NCBI RefSeq assembly: GCF_916618895.1
Contig: NZ_OU745391.1
Span: 1,054,001-1,118,000, forward strand
Source: Pseudoclavibacter sp. Marseille-Q3772
GTDB taxonomy: Bacteria > Actinomycetota > Actinomycetes > Actinomycetales > Microbacteriaceae
DNA length: 64,000 nucleotides
Direction: 5' to 3'
The stretch's first letter is position 1. Each line of letters begins with the position of its first letter. Below the pieces are notes generated by a model. It was not told the origin of the DNA. It searched no databases and saw nothing but the letters and a program-made list of their open reading frames with translations. Made by a program: the position numbers and the translations under genes. Positions 49,669 through 59,182 of this stretch are shown here, piece after piece.

Positions 49669-50296
49669 GCATGATCACGCCGTAGTCCCAGCCCTTACGG
49701 CGGTACACCACTGCGGGGCGCTTAGCCTCCGGTTCGAGGTACAGGAAGAAGTCGTGACCGAGCAGTTCCATGTGGTCGACGGCCTCTTCTGAAGACATCA
49801 CCTTCGGCGCAAACTTCTTTTCACGAATGACAACCGGCGAGTAGTCGGGCTCGTCATCGTGCTCAGCCACCTCGACCGCGGGTTCGGCACGGCCAGACAC
49901 GACATCGATGACGCCAGTGTCAGCAGGAACGATATCCAGCTTGGCGAAGTCCTCGGCGCTCGCTTCGGACAGGCTCGTACCGCCGTGACGGTGCTTGCGC
50001 TTGTCCTTAGCACGCCGCATGCGCTCTACCAGCTTGTCAAGAGCGATATCGAACGCAGCGAATTTGTCGCCGCCCTCGGCCTCGGCACGGACCGTCGGGA
50101 ACGGCCCGAAGAGCGTAATCTCAACTTTGCCCTTGTCGAGCATGTTGCCCGCGCGGTCAGTGCGCTGCTTGACACGAACCTCGACACTTTGGGCTCGCTC
50201 CGAGAGCTGCTGCACCTTTGCAGTCACCTTTTCCTCGGCGTAGGAGCGGAATCGCTCCGGAACCTCGATATTGCGGCCGGTGATGGTGATTTCCAT
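49640..50296 (-). CDS. hpf: Long-form ribosome hibernation promoting factor
   Basis: 218 residues. The N-terminal S30AE/HPF domain is MEITITGRNIEVPERFRSYA followed by EEKVTAKVQQLSERAQSVEV, with VKQRTDRAGNMLDKGKVEIT. A ~70-residue linker is rich in Asp/Glu, then the C-terminal domain VIREKKFAPKVMSSEEAVDH with YRRKGWDYGVIMLDENG is the ribosome dimerisation part. It joins 70S ribosomes into inactive 100S dimers in starvation. Start ATG 50296 has GAAGGAGGG upstream. The 3' end lies in a 27-bp tandem repeat. Gene order with secA and comF is usual. Confidence 0.95.
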   Translation of the reverse strand: MEITITGRNIEVPERFRSYAEEKVTAKVQQLSERAQSVEVRVKQRTDRAGNMLDKGKVEITLFGPFPTVRAEAEGGDKFAAFDIALDKLVERMRRAKDKRKHRHGGTSLSEASAEDFAKLDIVPADTGVIDVVSGRAEPAVEVAEHDDEPDYSPVVIREKKFAPKVMSSEEAVDHMELLGHDFFLYLEPEAKRPAVVYRRKGWDYGVIMLDENGSADE

Positions 50297-50434
50297 CTCA
50301 CCCTCCTTCTCGAGAACTCGGGAGCGACTACATCGCGGTCGATGCGCCGTAGGAATCACCCGAGTCGCGTGTTTAGTTTGTCTTCAAATTGTATCGTGGC
50401 GTTGCTCATTATTTCCCTATGGTTTAGGTGAGCG

Positions 50435-51127
50435 TTACGTTGATTCGCCCGCCCGTGTGTTATTAAGCGGCACGCGCGCGATGACCGCCGCCGCGACCAC
50501 CTGAGCGCCCGCATCGCGAAGCGCTACCACCGACTCGCGCAGCGTTGCGCCAGTGGTCATCACGTCGTCAACCACCACGCACCGCAACCCGGCAACCGAA
50601 CTGCTGGCGCGGACCGCACCGCGCAGGTTCTGGGCACGCTCCATCCGCCCGAGCCCCGCCTGGTCCCGCACCCGCCGCGTGTAGCGGAGCCCCTGCACAA
50701 CTCCGGCCGCCGGTAACGCCCGCTGAATCAGCAGTTCCAGATGCCGATACCCGCGCCTACGCACCGCCGCATCAGAACTCGGCACAGGCACAAGCCACAC
50801 TGCCTGCGCATCCCCGGCGACGCTAGAGCGCAACGCTGCCCGTAACAGCTTCGCAAGCAGCACCGCCGCATCTACCCTGCCGCCATCCTTGAAACTATTC
50901 AGTAGTCGCCGCATCCGTTCGTCATAGTCAATGACGCTGCACACCCGGATGCAATCACCTTCGCTCAGCGTCAGCGTTGCAGTGCCGACGGCTACCTGCG
51001 ACCGCAGCACTTGAGCACACGCCGCACACACGCCGTTTGCGATCGGTGCCGCCGCACCGCAGGCGGCGCACGTGCTCGGAAAACAGAGGTCGACGAGGGC
51101 GCGGAGGATTTGACGGATGCGGGTCAC
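50435..51127 (-). CDS. comF: ComF-family phosphoribosyltransferase-like protein
   Basis: 230 residues. An N-terminal zinc finger (Cys15, 20, 23, 34 and 37 in CFPSTCAACGA and GVCAAC) precedes a phosphoribosyltransferase domain with PRPP loop CVVVDDVMTTGATLRES. The middle has FKDGGRVDAAVLLAKLLRAA and WLVPVPSSDAAVRRRGYRHL. ComF proteins are linked to DNA uptake or metabolism; the enzymatic substrate is unknown. GTG 51127 is the start; the ribosome site is weak. The position between lpqB and hpf is conserved in Actinobacteria. Confidence 0.92.
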   Translation of the reverse strand: MTRIRQILRALVDLCFPSTCAACGAAAPIANGVCAACAQVLRSQVAVGTATLTLSEGDCIRVCSVIDYDERMRRLLNSFKDGGRVDAAVLLAKLLRAALRSSVAGDAQAVWLVPVPSSDAAVRRRGYRHLELLIQRALPAAGVVQGLRYTRRVRDQAGLGRMERAQNLRGAVRASSSVAGLRCVVVDDVMTTGATLRESVVALRDAGAQVVAAAVIARVPLNNTRAGEST

Positions 51128-51166
51128 CCGGTCAGTGTTGCGGATGCGAGTTGCTCACGTGCGCAG

Positions 51167-51175
51167 TTATCCACA
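51167..51175 (+). promoter_or_regulatory. TTATCCACA (DnaA-box match) between lpqB and comF
   Basis: Exact nine-base DnaA-box consensus in the 56-base gap between lpqB and comF, third of three seen in the right half of the window, all in short intergenic gaps. Confidence 0.5.
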
Positions 51176-51183
51176 CACGAACG

Positions 51184-52881
51184 CTACACCTGCGCGTACA
51201 GGAATGTGATTGTTGTCCCGAGCGCCTGCCAGCGCGAACCGCGTGGCGCGTACACCGTGCCGTGTCGGTCAACAATCCGCATGCCGGTGAGCGAGTTTGA
51301 GCCGGCTACCTGCGCTGCCGAGGGAATCGTGCCCATTGAGGTGAGCTCACCCCCGACGCGATATAAACGCACCGAGGTTGAACCGTCTGATTTATTGACC
51401 AGCATGCCAATACTGTTCTCATCAATCCAAGCAAGGTCACTGGCGCGGTCGTTCACTCCGGGCATCGCTACGATCAGCGGTGAGCCGAGCCCCTCGGGGC
51501 TACCGTCCTTGCGCAGAATCGGCATGACCGCCAATTTCACGCCTTCATTATCGGTAAACAGCACGGCTAGTCGCGTGCCGTCACGAGAAACCTGGTGAGA
51601 GATGAATCCGGCGCTCACCTGACCGGGCAGCTCAACCTCATGCATGTCGTAGTCACCTATATGCGTGACATATAGGCCGGCTTCCGTGGTGGATTGCGTC
51701 CATACCCAGTCCCAGTTATCGAGTGCAGGTTCGACCTGCCCAGCGCGCTCGTCGATGAGCGTTGGCTCCGTATCTTGGAAGCTCATCGCATACGTACCCG
51801 TGGCGTTGAGCATGGTCATCGTTTGCCGTGATGCGGACATTGCCCCGCGAATCGGGTTATACGACTTGACCGCATTCACCACATTGTCCGCACCATCGGG
51901 TGCGCTCACCTCGTCAGTGTTGAGGAAGCCGAACCGATCCCCTGCCTGCACGAGCGGCAAGGTGCTGACATCTGCGGTGGTGACGACCTCGTTGCGCTCG
52001 GGCAGCCCTACATCAAGCCTGGCGCCGTTCACTCGCAGCTCGACACTGGAGATGCCCGGTACGGCAAGCAGGCTTTCTTCGAGCTGTAGCTTCGCCAATG
52101 ACAGCTCGGTCGACCCCATGGATGCGGAAAGTCGGTCGTTGAAGTCGACGGCAGCTACACCATCCACAACATCAACCGATTGCACCAGGGACACATCGCT
52201 TGGGAAGGCCGTAACCACTGCACTTCCTGGACGCATCCATTCCGCTGGACCTTCAATGAGCTCATTGACGATCCGGGTCGGGAGGGAATCACCGTTGGGT
52301 AGCCAGCGCAGGTCCGGGGAGGTGTAGCGCTTGGCGCTATCAAAGAAGGTCAACGTTTGTTTCGAGAAGAGGTCGGTGAACGGTTGCTTCGCCAGCACAA
52401 TCCCCTGCGGCAGTTTCGAGATGCGCCACTGCCCATCAATCTCTACGAGCTCGAAGTCGAGCTGCTCGTTCGAATTCGACAGCGTCTCGGAATACAGCCC
52501 GTGTCGATCAACGCTGCCGAGCAGCGGTACCGACACCTCGATGCCGGTCTTCCCCTGCGACTTCATCGAAGCCTGCCCGCTCATAATGAGCACACGCTCG
52601 TTCGGATCCCAGGATTGCCGAGCTTCCGGCGTCAGAAACTCTTTTGCTGCTCGGAAACCGTCTCGGGTACCGGTACCGGCATCGAGAAAGCCCTGCACGA
52701 TCTCTTCCCTACTGGCGCCGTCGGTCGGCCCCTGCGGGAAGTAGCGCACTCCCTGCTGCTGATCCTCGGGCTGTGCTTTACCTTCTTCAACCGGGCCGGA
52801 GGTCGGTATCGATGCACATGCGGTCAAGGAAACGCAGAGCAACACTGACCACAACACGCTGAGCCATCGCCGCATCCTCAT
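51184..52881 (-). CDS. lpqB: Lipoprotein LpqB
   Basis: 565 residues. The signal is MRMRRWLSVLWSVLLCVSL with lipobox LTAC (Cys22). The mature N-terminus has ASIPTSGPVEEGKAQPEDQQ and a GerMN-like domain (residues ~120-290). The last ~270 residues match the beta-propeller lipoprotein LpqB domain. In Mycobacterium LpqB works with the MtrAB system in cell-envelope control. Start overlaps the mtrB stop by four bases. The order mtrA-mtrB-lpqB is the diagnostic actinobacterial operon. Confidence 0.95.
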   Translation of the reverse strand: MRMRRWLSVLWSVLLCVSLTACASIPTSGPVEEGKAQPEDQQQGVRYFPQGPTDGASREEIVQGFLDAGTGTRDGFRAAKEFLTPEARQSWDPNERVLIMSGQASMKSQGKTGIEVSVPLLGSVDRHGLYSETLSNSNEQLDFELVEIDGQWRISKLPQGIVLAKQPFTDLFSKQTLTFFDSAKRYTSPDLRWLPNGDSLPTRIVNELIEGPAEWMRPGSAVVTAFPSDVSLVQSVDVVDGVAAVDFNDRLSASMGSTELSLAKLQLEESLLAVPGISSVELRVNGARLDVGLPERNEVVTTADVSTLPLVQAGDRFGFLNTDEVSAPDGADNVVNAVKSYNPIRGAMSASRQTMTMLNATGTYAMSFQDTEPTLIDERAGQVEPALDNWDWVWTQSTTEAGLYVTHIGDYDMHEVELPGQVSAGFISHQVSRDGTRLAVLFTDNEGVKLAVMPILRKDGSPEGLGSPLIVAMPGVNDRASDLAWIDENSIGMLVNKSDGSTSVRLYRVGGELTSMGTIPSAAQVAGSNSLTGMRIVDRHGTVYAPRGSRWQALGTTITFLYAQV

Positions 52882-54803
52882 CGTTCACTCACCTCGCCGC
52901 CATTGTGTTCAGTCGAATGATCATCATCGGGAGCGCCATCGTCATTACCCTGATCGTCGTGCGCAACCTCGTCGTCGTTCGAATTGTTTTTCCCAAATAG
53001 GGGGATGCGAATCGGCTCGGTATCGAGGCTCACGCCGTGCAGGTGATCACCGTCGAGCCCACCGTTAAAGGTACTCGCTCCGGCATCGTCAGGCAGCAGC
53101 GGCAATGGCGAAGAAACGATCGGCTCGCCCACGCGCCGCGGCAGTGTCAACCGAAAGTTCGTGCCGAGGCCGAGCGCCGACCACACTTCCAATTTGCCCT
53201 CGTGCAGTTGCGCATCCTCGTGTGAGATGGCAAGCCCGAGTCCTGAACCGCCCATCGTTCGTTTGCGGGATGGGTCGGCCCGCCAGAACCGCTCAAACAC
53301 CAGTTTCTGGTGTTCTTCGTTCATGCCGATTCCGTAGTCACGCACCGTGAGCGCAACCGCTGTCGCATTCGCATCCACCGAAACCACGATGGGTTGCCCC
53401 TCACCGTGCTCAATTGCATTCGCGATGAGGTTCCGCACGATGCGTCGGATACGACGGTCATCGAATTCGGCATTGACCTCGCCTCCGGGAGAACGCATTA
53501 GCAGCGCCTCGGAATGGTCCATCGCCACCGGCAGCATTGCACCAACGACATCCTCGGCGATCGCGGCGAGGTCGTTCGGACGCCGCATCACTTCGACGGC
53601 ACCGGCGTCGTAGCGGGAGATTTCGAGCAGGTCGTTCAGCAAAAGCTCAAAGCGCTCGATCTGGTCGTGCAAGAGTTCGGCAGACCGCGCGAGCGTGGCA
53701 TCGAACTCATCTTTTCGGGCATAGACGATGCCGCCAGCCAGGCGGATTGTGGTCAGCGGAGTGCGCAGTTCGTGCGACACATCCGAAACGAATCGTTGCT
53801 GCACCTTCGAGAGGTGCTCCAGCTGCTCGATCTGCTCCTGCAGGTTATCTGCCATGTGGTTGAAGGATCGCGACAGCGTACCGATATCGTCTTCGCCTCG
53901 TTCTGGAATACGCTCCTCAAGGTGTCCTGCCGCCAGCTTGCGGCTCGTCTGTGCGGCCAAACGGATTGGTTGGATGACCGCGCGCATAATCGCACCGGTG
54001 ATCAGCGCTACCAAGAGCACCAAGATTGCCATCGAGATCGCCAGTGTGCGCTGCACGAAGTCGAGTGTGTCCTGCGACTCCTCCAGGGAGTAGAGCAGGT
54101 AGAACTCGTAATACCCGGCGCCCGGCATCGAAACGGTTGAGCCGAGCACCACACCGGGAGCCGATGACCCGCCGGCCTCGAGCGCGACGGACTGGTAGTG
54201 GATGGGGCCGGATTGCGAGCGGACGGTGGTGCGCAGTTCGTCCGAGACCAGTCCGGCACTCACGTTATCGGATGCGATGTCCTGCAGTCCGGTTGAGGCC
54301 GTCTGCGAAGGCGCGCTGTAGAACGCGAACCCGATGGAGTTCGGGGTTTGTGCTTGCGCAGCGTCAATCGCTTCTTGACGTAGTGACGAGAGTCCCTCAT
54401 CGCCCGAGTCACCGCCGCTGTCGAGTTTGCTTTGTGCGGCCGCGACTGCACGCTCGGCCTCGATCTGCAGATCGTCGATCCGGGACGAGTACAAATCCCG
54501 AGCAATCGTGTTCCCCATTACCAGGGCGACAGCAATGACGGTAGCGCTGGTGAGTAGCACCGCGATGAGCATGGTGCGAAATGGCAGCGATGTTCGCCAG
54601 AGAAACCGCACATTGGCGACGAACCCGCGTGGTCGCCACCACGAACCGGGTAGGTCTTGGTCGGGGAAGCTCTCGGTTTCGGTATTGAGCGATACGCGGA
54701 TGCGGTCGTCCTGCTCGGCAGGTATTGCATCGCCGCGCTCCGATGCCGAATCAACCGACGCTGCGACAACGTCAGTGGATTGGGCGGATGCGTCCTGAGT
54801 CAT
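52878..54803 (-). CDS. mtrB: Sensor histidine kinase MtrB
   Basis: 641 residues. A cytoplasmic start of ~75 residues leads to a first helix (TMLIAVLLTSATVIAVALVM), an extracellular sensor domain, and a second helix (AISMAILVLLVALITGAIMR), followed by a HAMP domain. The phosphoaccepting His is in FVSDVSHELRTPLTTIR, and the ATPase domain has VRNLIANAIEHGEGQPIVV and GLGLAISHEDAQLHEG. Kinase of the essential MtrAB pathway controlling division and envelope. The C-terminal ~80 residues are an acidic, disordered tail (NNSNDDEVAHDDQGNDDGAP). Confidence 0.95.
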   Translation of the reverse strand: MTQDASAQSTDVVAASVDSASERGDAIPAEQDDRIRVSLNTETESFPDQDLPGSWWRPRGFVANVRFLWRTSLPFRTMLIAVLLTSATVIAVALVMGNTIARDLYSSRIDDLQIEAERAVAAAQSKLDSGGDSGDEGLSSLRQEAIDAAQAQTPNSIGFAFYSAPSQTASTGLQDIASDNVSAGLVSDELRTTVRSQSGPIHYQSVALEAGGSSAPGVVLGSTVSMPGAGYYEFYLLYSLEESQDTLDFVQRTLAISMAILVLLVALITGAIMRAVIQPIRLAAQTSRKLAAGHLEERIPERGEDDIGTLSRSFNHMADNLQEQIEQLEHLSKVQQRFVSDVSHELRTPLTTIRLAGGIVYARKDEFDATLARSAELLHDQIERFELLLNDLLEISRYDAGAVEVMRRPNDLAAIAEDVVGAMLPVAMDHSEALLMRSPGGEVNAEFDDRRIRRIVRNLIANAIEHGEGQPIVVSVDANATAVALTVRDYGIGMNEEHQKLVFERFWRADPSRKRTMGGSGLGLAISHEDAQLHEGKLEVWSALGLGTNFRLTLPRRVGEPIVSSPLPLLPDDAGASTFNGGLDGDHLHGVSLDTEPIRIPLFGKNNSNDDEVAHDDQGNDDGAPDDDHSTEHNGGEVSER

Positions 54804-54824
54804 GTGGCGTGTTGGCGCCGAACA

Positions 54825-55502
54825 CTAGGAGTTACCGGCGCGATAGCCTACGCCGCGAACGGTCTGCACGATCTTGGGGCGATCGGGATCGAGTTCAACC
54901 TTCGCACGCAAGCGCTGCACGTGCACGTTGACCAGGCGAGTGTCGGCCTTAAACCGGTATCCCCACACCTGCTCTAGCAGTTCCTCACGGGTAAAGACCC
55001 GGTTTGGTTTGGATGCGAGCGTGTGCAGCAGGTCGAACTCCAGCGGGGTGAGGTTGATGGCTTCATTGCCGCGCAGCACCTCGTGCGCGGCAACGTTGAT
55101 CGTGAGATCGCCGACCCGCAGTTCTTCGCTGTGTTCGCCAGAAACACCGCGGAGGCGGGTCTTAATGCGCGCAACAAGCTCCTTCGGATCAAACGGCTTA
55201 ACGATGTAGTCGTCGGCCCCGGCTTCGAGCCCTCGCACCACGTCGGCAGTGTCGGATTTTGCCGTCAGCATGATGATTGGCACACCTGACTTCGCCCGGA
55301 TCGCTTCACAGATCTCGATGCCGTTCATCCCAGGCAGCATGACGTCCAAGAGCACAAGGTGCGGATCGATCGTGTCGAACGTGTCCAGCGCAGCCGCTCC
55401 GTCCGAGCAAAATGAGGGCTCGTACCCCTCAGCGCCAATCACAATGCCGATCATCTCTGCCAGCGCGGTGTCGTCATCGACCACCAGAATGCGTTCTGCC
55501 AC
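54825..55502 (-). CDS. mtrA: Response regulator MtrA (OmpR family)
   Basis: 225 residues from GTG 55502, chosen because GGAGGA lies upstream; a longer reading adds 18 residues with no ribosome site. The receiver domain has ILVVDDDTALAEMIGIVIGA with the phosphorylated Asp in LVLLDVMLPGMNG and the Lys in VKPFDPKELVARI. The C-terminal winged helix is LTPLEFDLLHTLASKPNRVF followed by TREELLEQVWGYRFKADTR. MtrA regulates genes for cell-wall hydrolases, division and, in Mycobacterium, replication. First gene of the mtrA-mtrB-lpqB operon (21 bases before mtrB). Confidence 0.96.
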   Translation of the reverse strand: MAERILVVDDDTALAEMIGIVIGAEGYEPSFCSDGAAALDTFDTIDPHLVLLDVMLPGMNGIEICEAIRAKSGVPIIMLTAKSDTADVVRGLEAGADDYIVKPFDPKELVARIKTRLRGVSGEHSEELRVGDLTINVAAHEVLRGNEAINLTPLEFDLLHTLASKPNRVFTREELLEQVWGYRFKADTRLVNVHVQRLRAKVELDPDRPKIVQTVRGVGYRAGNS

Positions 55503-55655
55503 GGACGATTCCTCCTTTTGCGAGTGCGCCGCCACTTCTACCGGACCAGGTTCCAATCGAGCCTACCGCGAGCGCACCCAGAAGAGTGTGATTCTTCATC
55601 CCCCAATGGGTGGAATTTCTGTGGTTACGGCACACAGATATGACACGATGGCCCC

Positions 55656-57164
55656 GTGGCTAACGAATCCGAATACCCGCAGCACGAGTCGTCCGGGCCT
55701 GATTACGGCCAAGCCGGACAACGACCGAATGACGCTGCGCAGTCCCCTTATGAGCAGTGGTCTCCCGCGGGCCAACAGCCTTCTCCTGATGGACAAGCAC
55801 CCGCATCCGGCCAGCAACCGCACGGACAAGGCGGATACGGTCAGGGGCAGTACGGCGGCCAGCCTCAGTACGGGCAGGCGCCATACGGCCAGCCGACATA
55901 CGATCAGCCGCAGTACGGGCAACAGGCGTACGGCCAGGGCGGATACGGCCAACCCCAGTACAGCCAACACCAGTACAGCCAACCCCAGTACGGGCAACAG
56001 CCATACGGACAGGCTCCCTACGGACAGTTCCCTCCCACCGGCGGTGCCGCATCCTGGAATACCGCGGCCCCGGGGCCGAGCGCACCACAGCCAGGTTGGC
56101 GACCGGCAGCCGCACCCGGCTTGTTCCCACTTAGGCCGCTCACCTTCGGCGATATTTTTGGTGCGACGTTCCGTCTCCTGCGCTTTAGCCCGGCAGCGAG
56201 TTTCGGTGGCGTGTACCTCCTGCAGTTTTTCGGTACAGTCCTCGCCGCGGTCGGACCAATCACCGTACTCCTGGCCAACATTGACGTTCCCACTCTGAAC
56301 AGCTCATCCGATGTCTGGACCGATGAGCATACGCAGCTGTTGATCTGGATGCTGCTGTCGCTCATCCCGTCAATACTGGTCACGTTGCTGATGACCACCG
56401 CCTCACAGGCAGTCGTCGCGCAGGTCACTGCGAAGGCGGCGATCGGGCAACGCATCACGCTCGGCGCCGCCCTTTCCCGCGCGACAAAGCGGTTGCTGCC
56501 GCTACTGGGCTACCTGGTGCTTATTTCGCTCATCAACTTCGTGGTGGTCGGGGTGCTCGTGGGCCTACCGATGTGGTGGCTCTTCGCCGCGATTTTTGAC
56601 AGAACCTCCCCCATCGGCCCGATTGCGTTGCTACTGCTGTCGCTATTACTGGTGGCCTGCGCGACCGTGTTCCTGAATACCAAATTCCTTTTTGGTGTGT
56701 CCGTGGTCATCTTGGAAAAGGCCGGCCCGATTCAGGCGATACGTCGCAGCTGGACGCTTACGAACAATCTGTTCTGGCGCACATTCGGCATCAGCCTGCT
56801 GGTGTCCATGGTGGTGTCCATGGCGACGGGTTTCGCCAGTCAGATCGCCGTGATGATTTTCGGCCTGATCGCTCAGGTCGCGCTGCCCTTTGGCGGGGAA
56901 AGCAGTCGAGACATAGCGATCTGGTTCGGCATCGTGATAGGCGTGCTTGTGTCGCTGATTTCAGCCATTTTCACCGCGGTGTACACCGTGTTGATTTCCG
57001 GTAACAGTGTCATTTTGTACGCGGATGCTCGGATGCGAAAAGAGGGCTTGAATATTCCATTGCAGCACGCTGCCGATGAGATCACGAGTGACCCTTCTGC
57101 GGATCCAGATCCTTGGAGCGAACACATCGGTAAGACTGCCTCGCAGCCAACCCCAGGATGGTAA
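55656..57164 (+). CDS. Membrane protein with Tyr-Gly-Gln repeats
   Basis: 502 residues. Residues ~40-130 are a low-complexity repeat of YGQ-type units (for example [20 protein letters not shown], about 15 units). Then comes a conserved membrane domain: [20 protein letters not shown], a helix ending [35 protein letters not shown], then helices at ~300, 330, 400 and 430. The domain looks like glycerophosphoryl diester phosphodiesterase membrane proteins (DUF7847-like). GTG 55656 has no ribosome site, but a TATGAC box lies 12-17 bases upstream, so the message may be leaderless. Divergent from mtrA. Function unknown. Confidence 0.8.
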   Translation: MANESEYPQHESSGPDYGQAGQRPNDAAQSPYEQWSPAGQQPSPDGQAPASGQQPHGQGGYGQGQYGGQPQYGQAPYGQPTYDQPQYGQQAYGQGGYGQPQYSQHQYSQPQYGQQPYGQAPYGQFPPTGGAASWNTAAPGPSAPQPGWRPAAAPGLFPLRPLTFGDIFGATFRLLRFSPAASFGGVYLLQFFGTVLAAVGPITVLLANIDVPTLNSSSDVWTDEHTQLLIWMLLSLIPSILVTLLMTTASQAVVAQVTAKAAIGQRITLGAALSRATKRLLPLLGYLVLISLINFVVVGVLVGLPMWWLFAAIFDRTSPIGPIALLLLSLLLVACATVFLNTKFLFGVSVVILEKAGPIQAIRRSWTLTNNLFWRTFGISLLVSMVVSMATGFASQIAVMIFGLIAQVALPFGGESSRDIAIWFGIVIGVLVSLISAIFTAVYTVLISGNSVILYADARMRKEGLNIPLQHAADEITSDPSADPDPWSEHIGKTASQPTPGW

Positions 57165-57173
57165 GACACCCCC

Positions 57174-57866
57174 ATGTTCTGCAGCACCCAACCACCACTC
57201 ACCCCGGACGAAGACACCGCCCGGGATTGGGTGCTGAACGAGCTGGGCAAACCCGAATACCAGCAGGCAAAGCCACCGCCATTCGAACAGTTCTTTGCTG
57301 ATCTGTGGGATTGGTTCACCGGCCTATTTGACGGCGTCGGGGATGGTCTTGCGTTCGACCCAGTATGGGTGGTCGTCATCATCGCAATCATCTCGGGCAT
57401 TGTGCTGCTTGTGCTTCTGGGTCGGCCACGAGCGATCGCAGCTCGTCGAGAACGCGAATCAAGCGGGGTTTTCCTCGACGGTGATGACCGCACCGCACGC
57501 GAGTTACGCGAGGCCGCGGTGCGTGCGGAGGCGGCCGGTGATATCTCCCTCGCGTTCGTGGAACGCTACCGCGCGATCTGCCGCAGCCTGCAGGACCGCA
57601 CGCTGATCACGCTGCTGCCAGGCGATACCGCTCAGGCCGCTGCTCGTTCGGCATCACGCGTGTTCCCCGAGCAACATCAAGCATTGCAGCGCGCCGCATC
57701 CGGGTTCGACACCGTCCGATACTTCGAACGCACAGTGAGCGAGGCCGACTACGCGGCACTGTGCGAGCTGGATGAAACGCTGGAGCGCACCAAACCGCAA
57801 CTGGCGCAGCTGACGGCTACCGCCGCATCCGCGCCGCCCTCGCCAAGCGGACGGAGACAGCCGTGA
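57174..57866 (+). CDS. DUF4129-domain membrane protein
   Basis: 230 residues. It starts MFCSTQPPLTPDEDTARDWV, and one membrane helix (VVVIIAIISGIVLLVLLGRP) separates an exposed N-terminus from a cytoplasmic domain. The DUF4129 part has RTARELREAAVRAEAAGDIS, then LAFVERYRAICRSLQDRTLI and a helical C-terminus. It lies 10 bases after the repeat membrane gene. DUF4129 proteins are typically encoded with MoxR ATPases and DUF58 proteins in envelope or stress modules. Role unknown. Confidence 0.88.
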   Translation: MFCSTQPPLTPDEDTARDWVLNELGKPEYQQAKPPPFEQFFADLWDWFTGLFDGVGDGLAFDPVWVVVIIAIISGIVLLVLLGRPRAIAARRERESSGVFLDGDDRTARELREAAVRAEAAGDISLAFVERYRAICRSLQDRTLITLLPGDTAQAAARSASRVFPEQHQALQRAASGFDTVRYFERTVSEADYAALCELDETLERTKPQLAQLTATAASAPPSPSGRRQP

Positions 57867-59182
57867 CCGCGACAATTACCCCTAAGCAGCAACCCACACG
57901 CACCAGTACGCGCACGGCTCGCGAACAGTGGCTGCGCCTTCGCCCCTGGCTGGTGACGGCGGTGTTCGCACTCGCCGCATTAGCGGTCACAATCAGTATT
58001 AGCGTGAGCGCAGCCAATCAAACCGGGCACCTGCTCTCCCCCACCTCTGCGAAACCGAACGGTGCGAAGGCACTGGCGCAAACGTTGGATTCACACGGCG
58101 TGGACGTCGAGACCGTCGACCGTTTCGAGGATGCCCGCGAGGCGGTTACGAGTAACCCGAATCAGACGCTGGTTGTCCACGATCCGGGCGGGTTTCTTAC
58201 TGTCGATCGTGTGCGCGAGCTGCTGAACTCTGGCGCGAGTCGGGTGGTGTTCCTGAACCCCGTCGGAACCCGGTTTTCACCCCTGAATGCGATAGCAAGC
58301 TACGGTGGGGCGCTCGAGCCAACTGAGGATTCGAAACCCCATCACGCCGGTGATCAGTGTCCGCTGGCAGACCTCGCGCCGAAGCTGAGTGACGGACGGG
58401 CTACTGCGTTTCGAGCCACTGCGGTCAATGCCGCTTCGTGTTACACCACGGATGCGGGCGAGTTGGTTGTGATGGCGACGCACGGCGGCTCCGAGGTCGT
58501 GATGATCGGCGCCTACTCGCAGCTCACAAACGAACGGATTGCGGAGGAAGCAAACGCGGCGGCTGCGATCAACCTCTTAGGCAAGTACGACCACCTCACC
58601 TGGTATGTACCCGGCCCAGACGATGTCCCGGCGAGCGATAAACCCACGTTCGGTGATTATGTACCGGGGTGGTTGACCCCGACCATTCTGCTGCTCGGTT
58701 GCGTCGCCGTGGCAACAATGTTCTGGCGCGGAAACCGACTGGGACCGCTTGTGGCCGAACGGCTACCGGTGCACGTACCCGCCAACGAAACCGTCACCGG
58801 GCGCGGAAAACTGTATGCCGCAACCTCCTCCCGGCTCCACGCGCTTGACGCGATCCGTTTGGGCACGCTGCGACGTTGCGCGGCCATGCTGGGGATGTCT
58901 GCGTCCTCCAGCGCGGATGCGATCATGATGGCCATTGCGTCGAACACCGGATCGCCGGTGCCGCAGGTGCGTGCGGTACTGCGTGATGTCGTGCCCGATT
59001 CCGACGCAGCCATGGTCGAATTAGCCAATGAGGCCGGCGCCATCGAACAGCGCGTGCGCGCCGTCGTCGGGCATATTGAACCGACCCGTGCGACCAGCTC
59101 GGCACCGCCGGATGACCATCCCGAAACCTATGTAGATCCAGCGTCTCAATCGAACACACCACCGACAGGAGCGTCCCAATGA
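57863..59182 (+). CDS. DUF4350-domain membrane protein
   Basis: 439 residues from GTG 57863, which overlaps the previous stop by four bases. Helices at ~27-48 (LRPWLVTAVFALAALAVTIS) and ~270-290 (WLTPTILLLGCVAVATMFWR) enclose an extracytoplasmic domain. It has the family's PNGAKALAQTLDSHGVDVET and VVHDPGGFLTVDRVRELLNS. The C-terminal ~100 residues are cytoplasmic and helical. Part of the MoxR gene set; it may prepare substrates for or scaffold the MoxR protein (inference). Confidence 0.85.
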   Translation: MTATITPKQQPTRTSTRTAREQWLRLRPWLVTAVFALAALAVTISISVSAANQTGHLLSPTSAKPNGAKALAQTLDSHGVDVETVDRFEDAREAVTSNPNQTLVVHDPGGFLTVDRVRELLNSGASRVVFLNPVGTRFSPLNAIASYGGALEPTEDSKPHHAGDQCPLADLAPKLSDGRATAFRATAVNAASCYTTDAGELVVMATHGGSEVVMIGAYSQLTNERIAEEANAAAAINLLGKYDHLTWYVPGPDDVPASDKPTFGDYVPGWLTPTILLLGCVAVATMFWRGNRLGPLVAERLPVHVPANETVTGRGKLYAATSSRLHALDAIRLGTLRRCAAMLGMSASSSADAIMMAIASNTGSPVPQVRAVLRDVVPDSDAAMVELANEAGAIEQRVRAVVGHIEPTRATSSAPPDDHPETYVDPASQSNTPPTGASQ

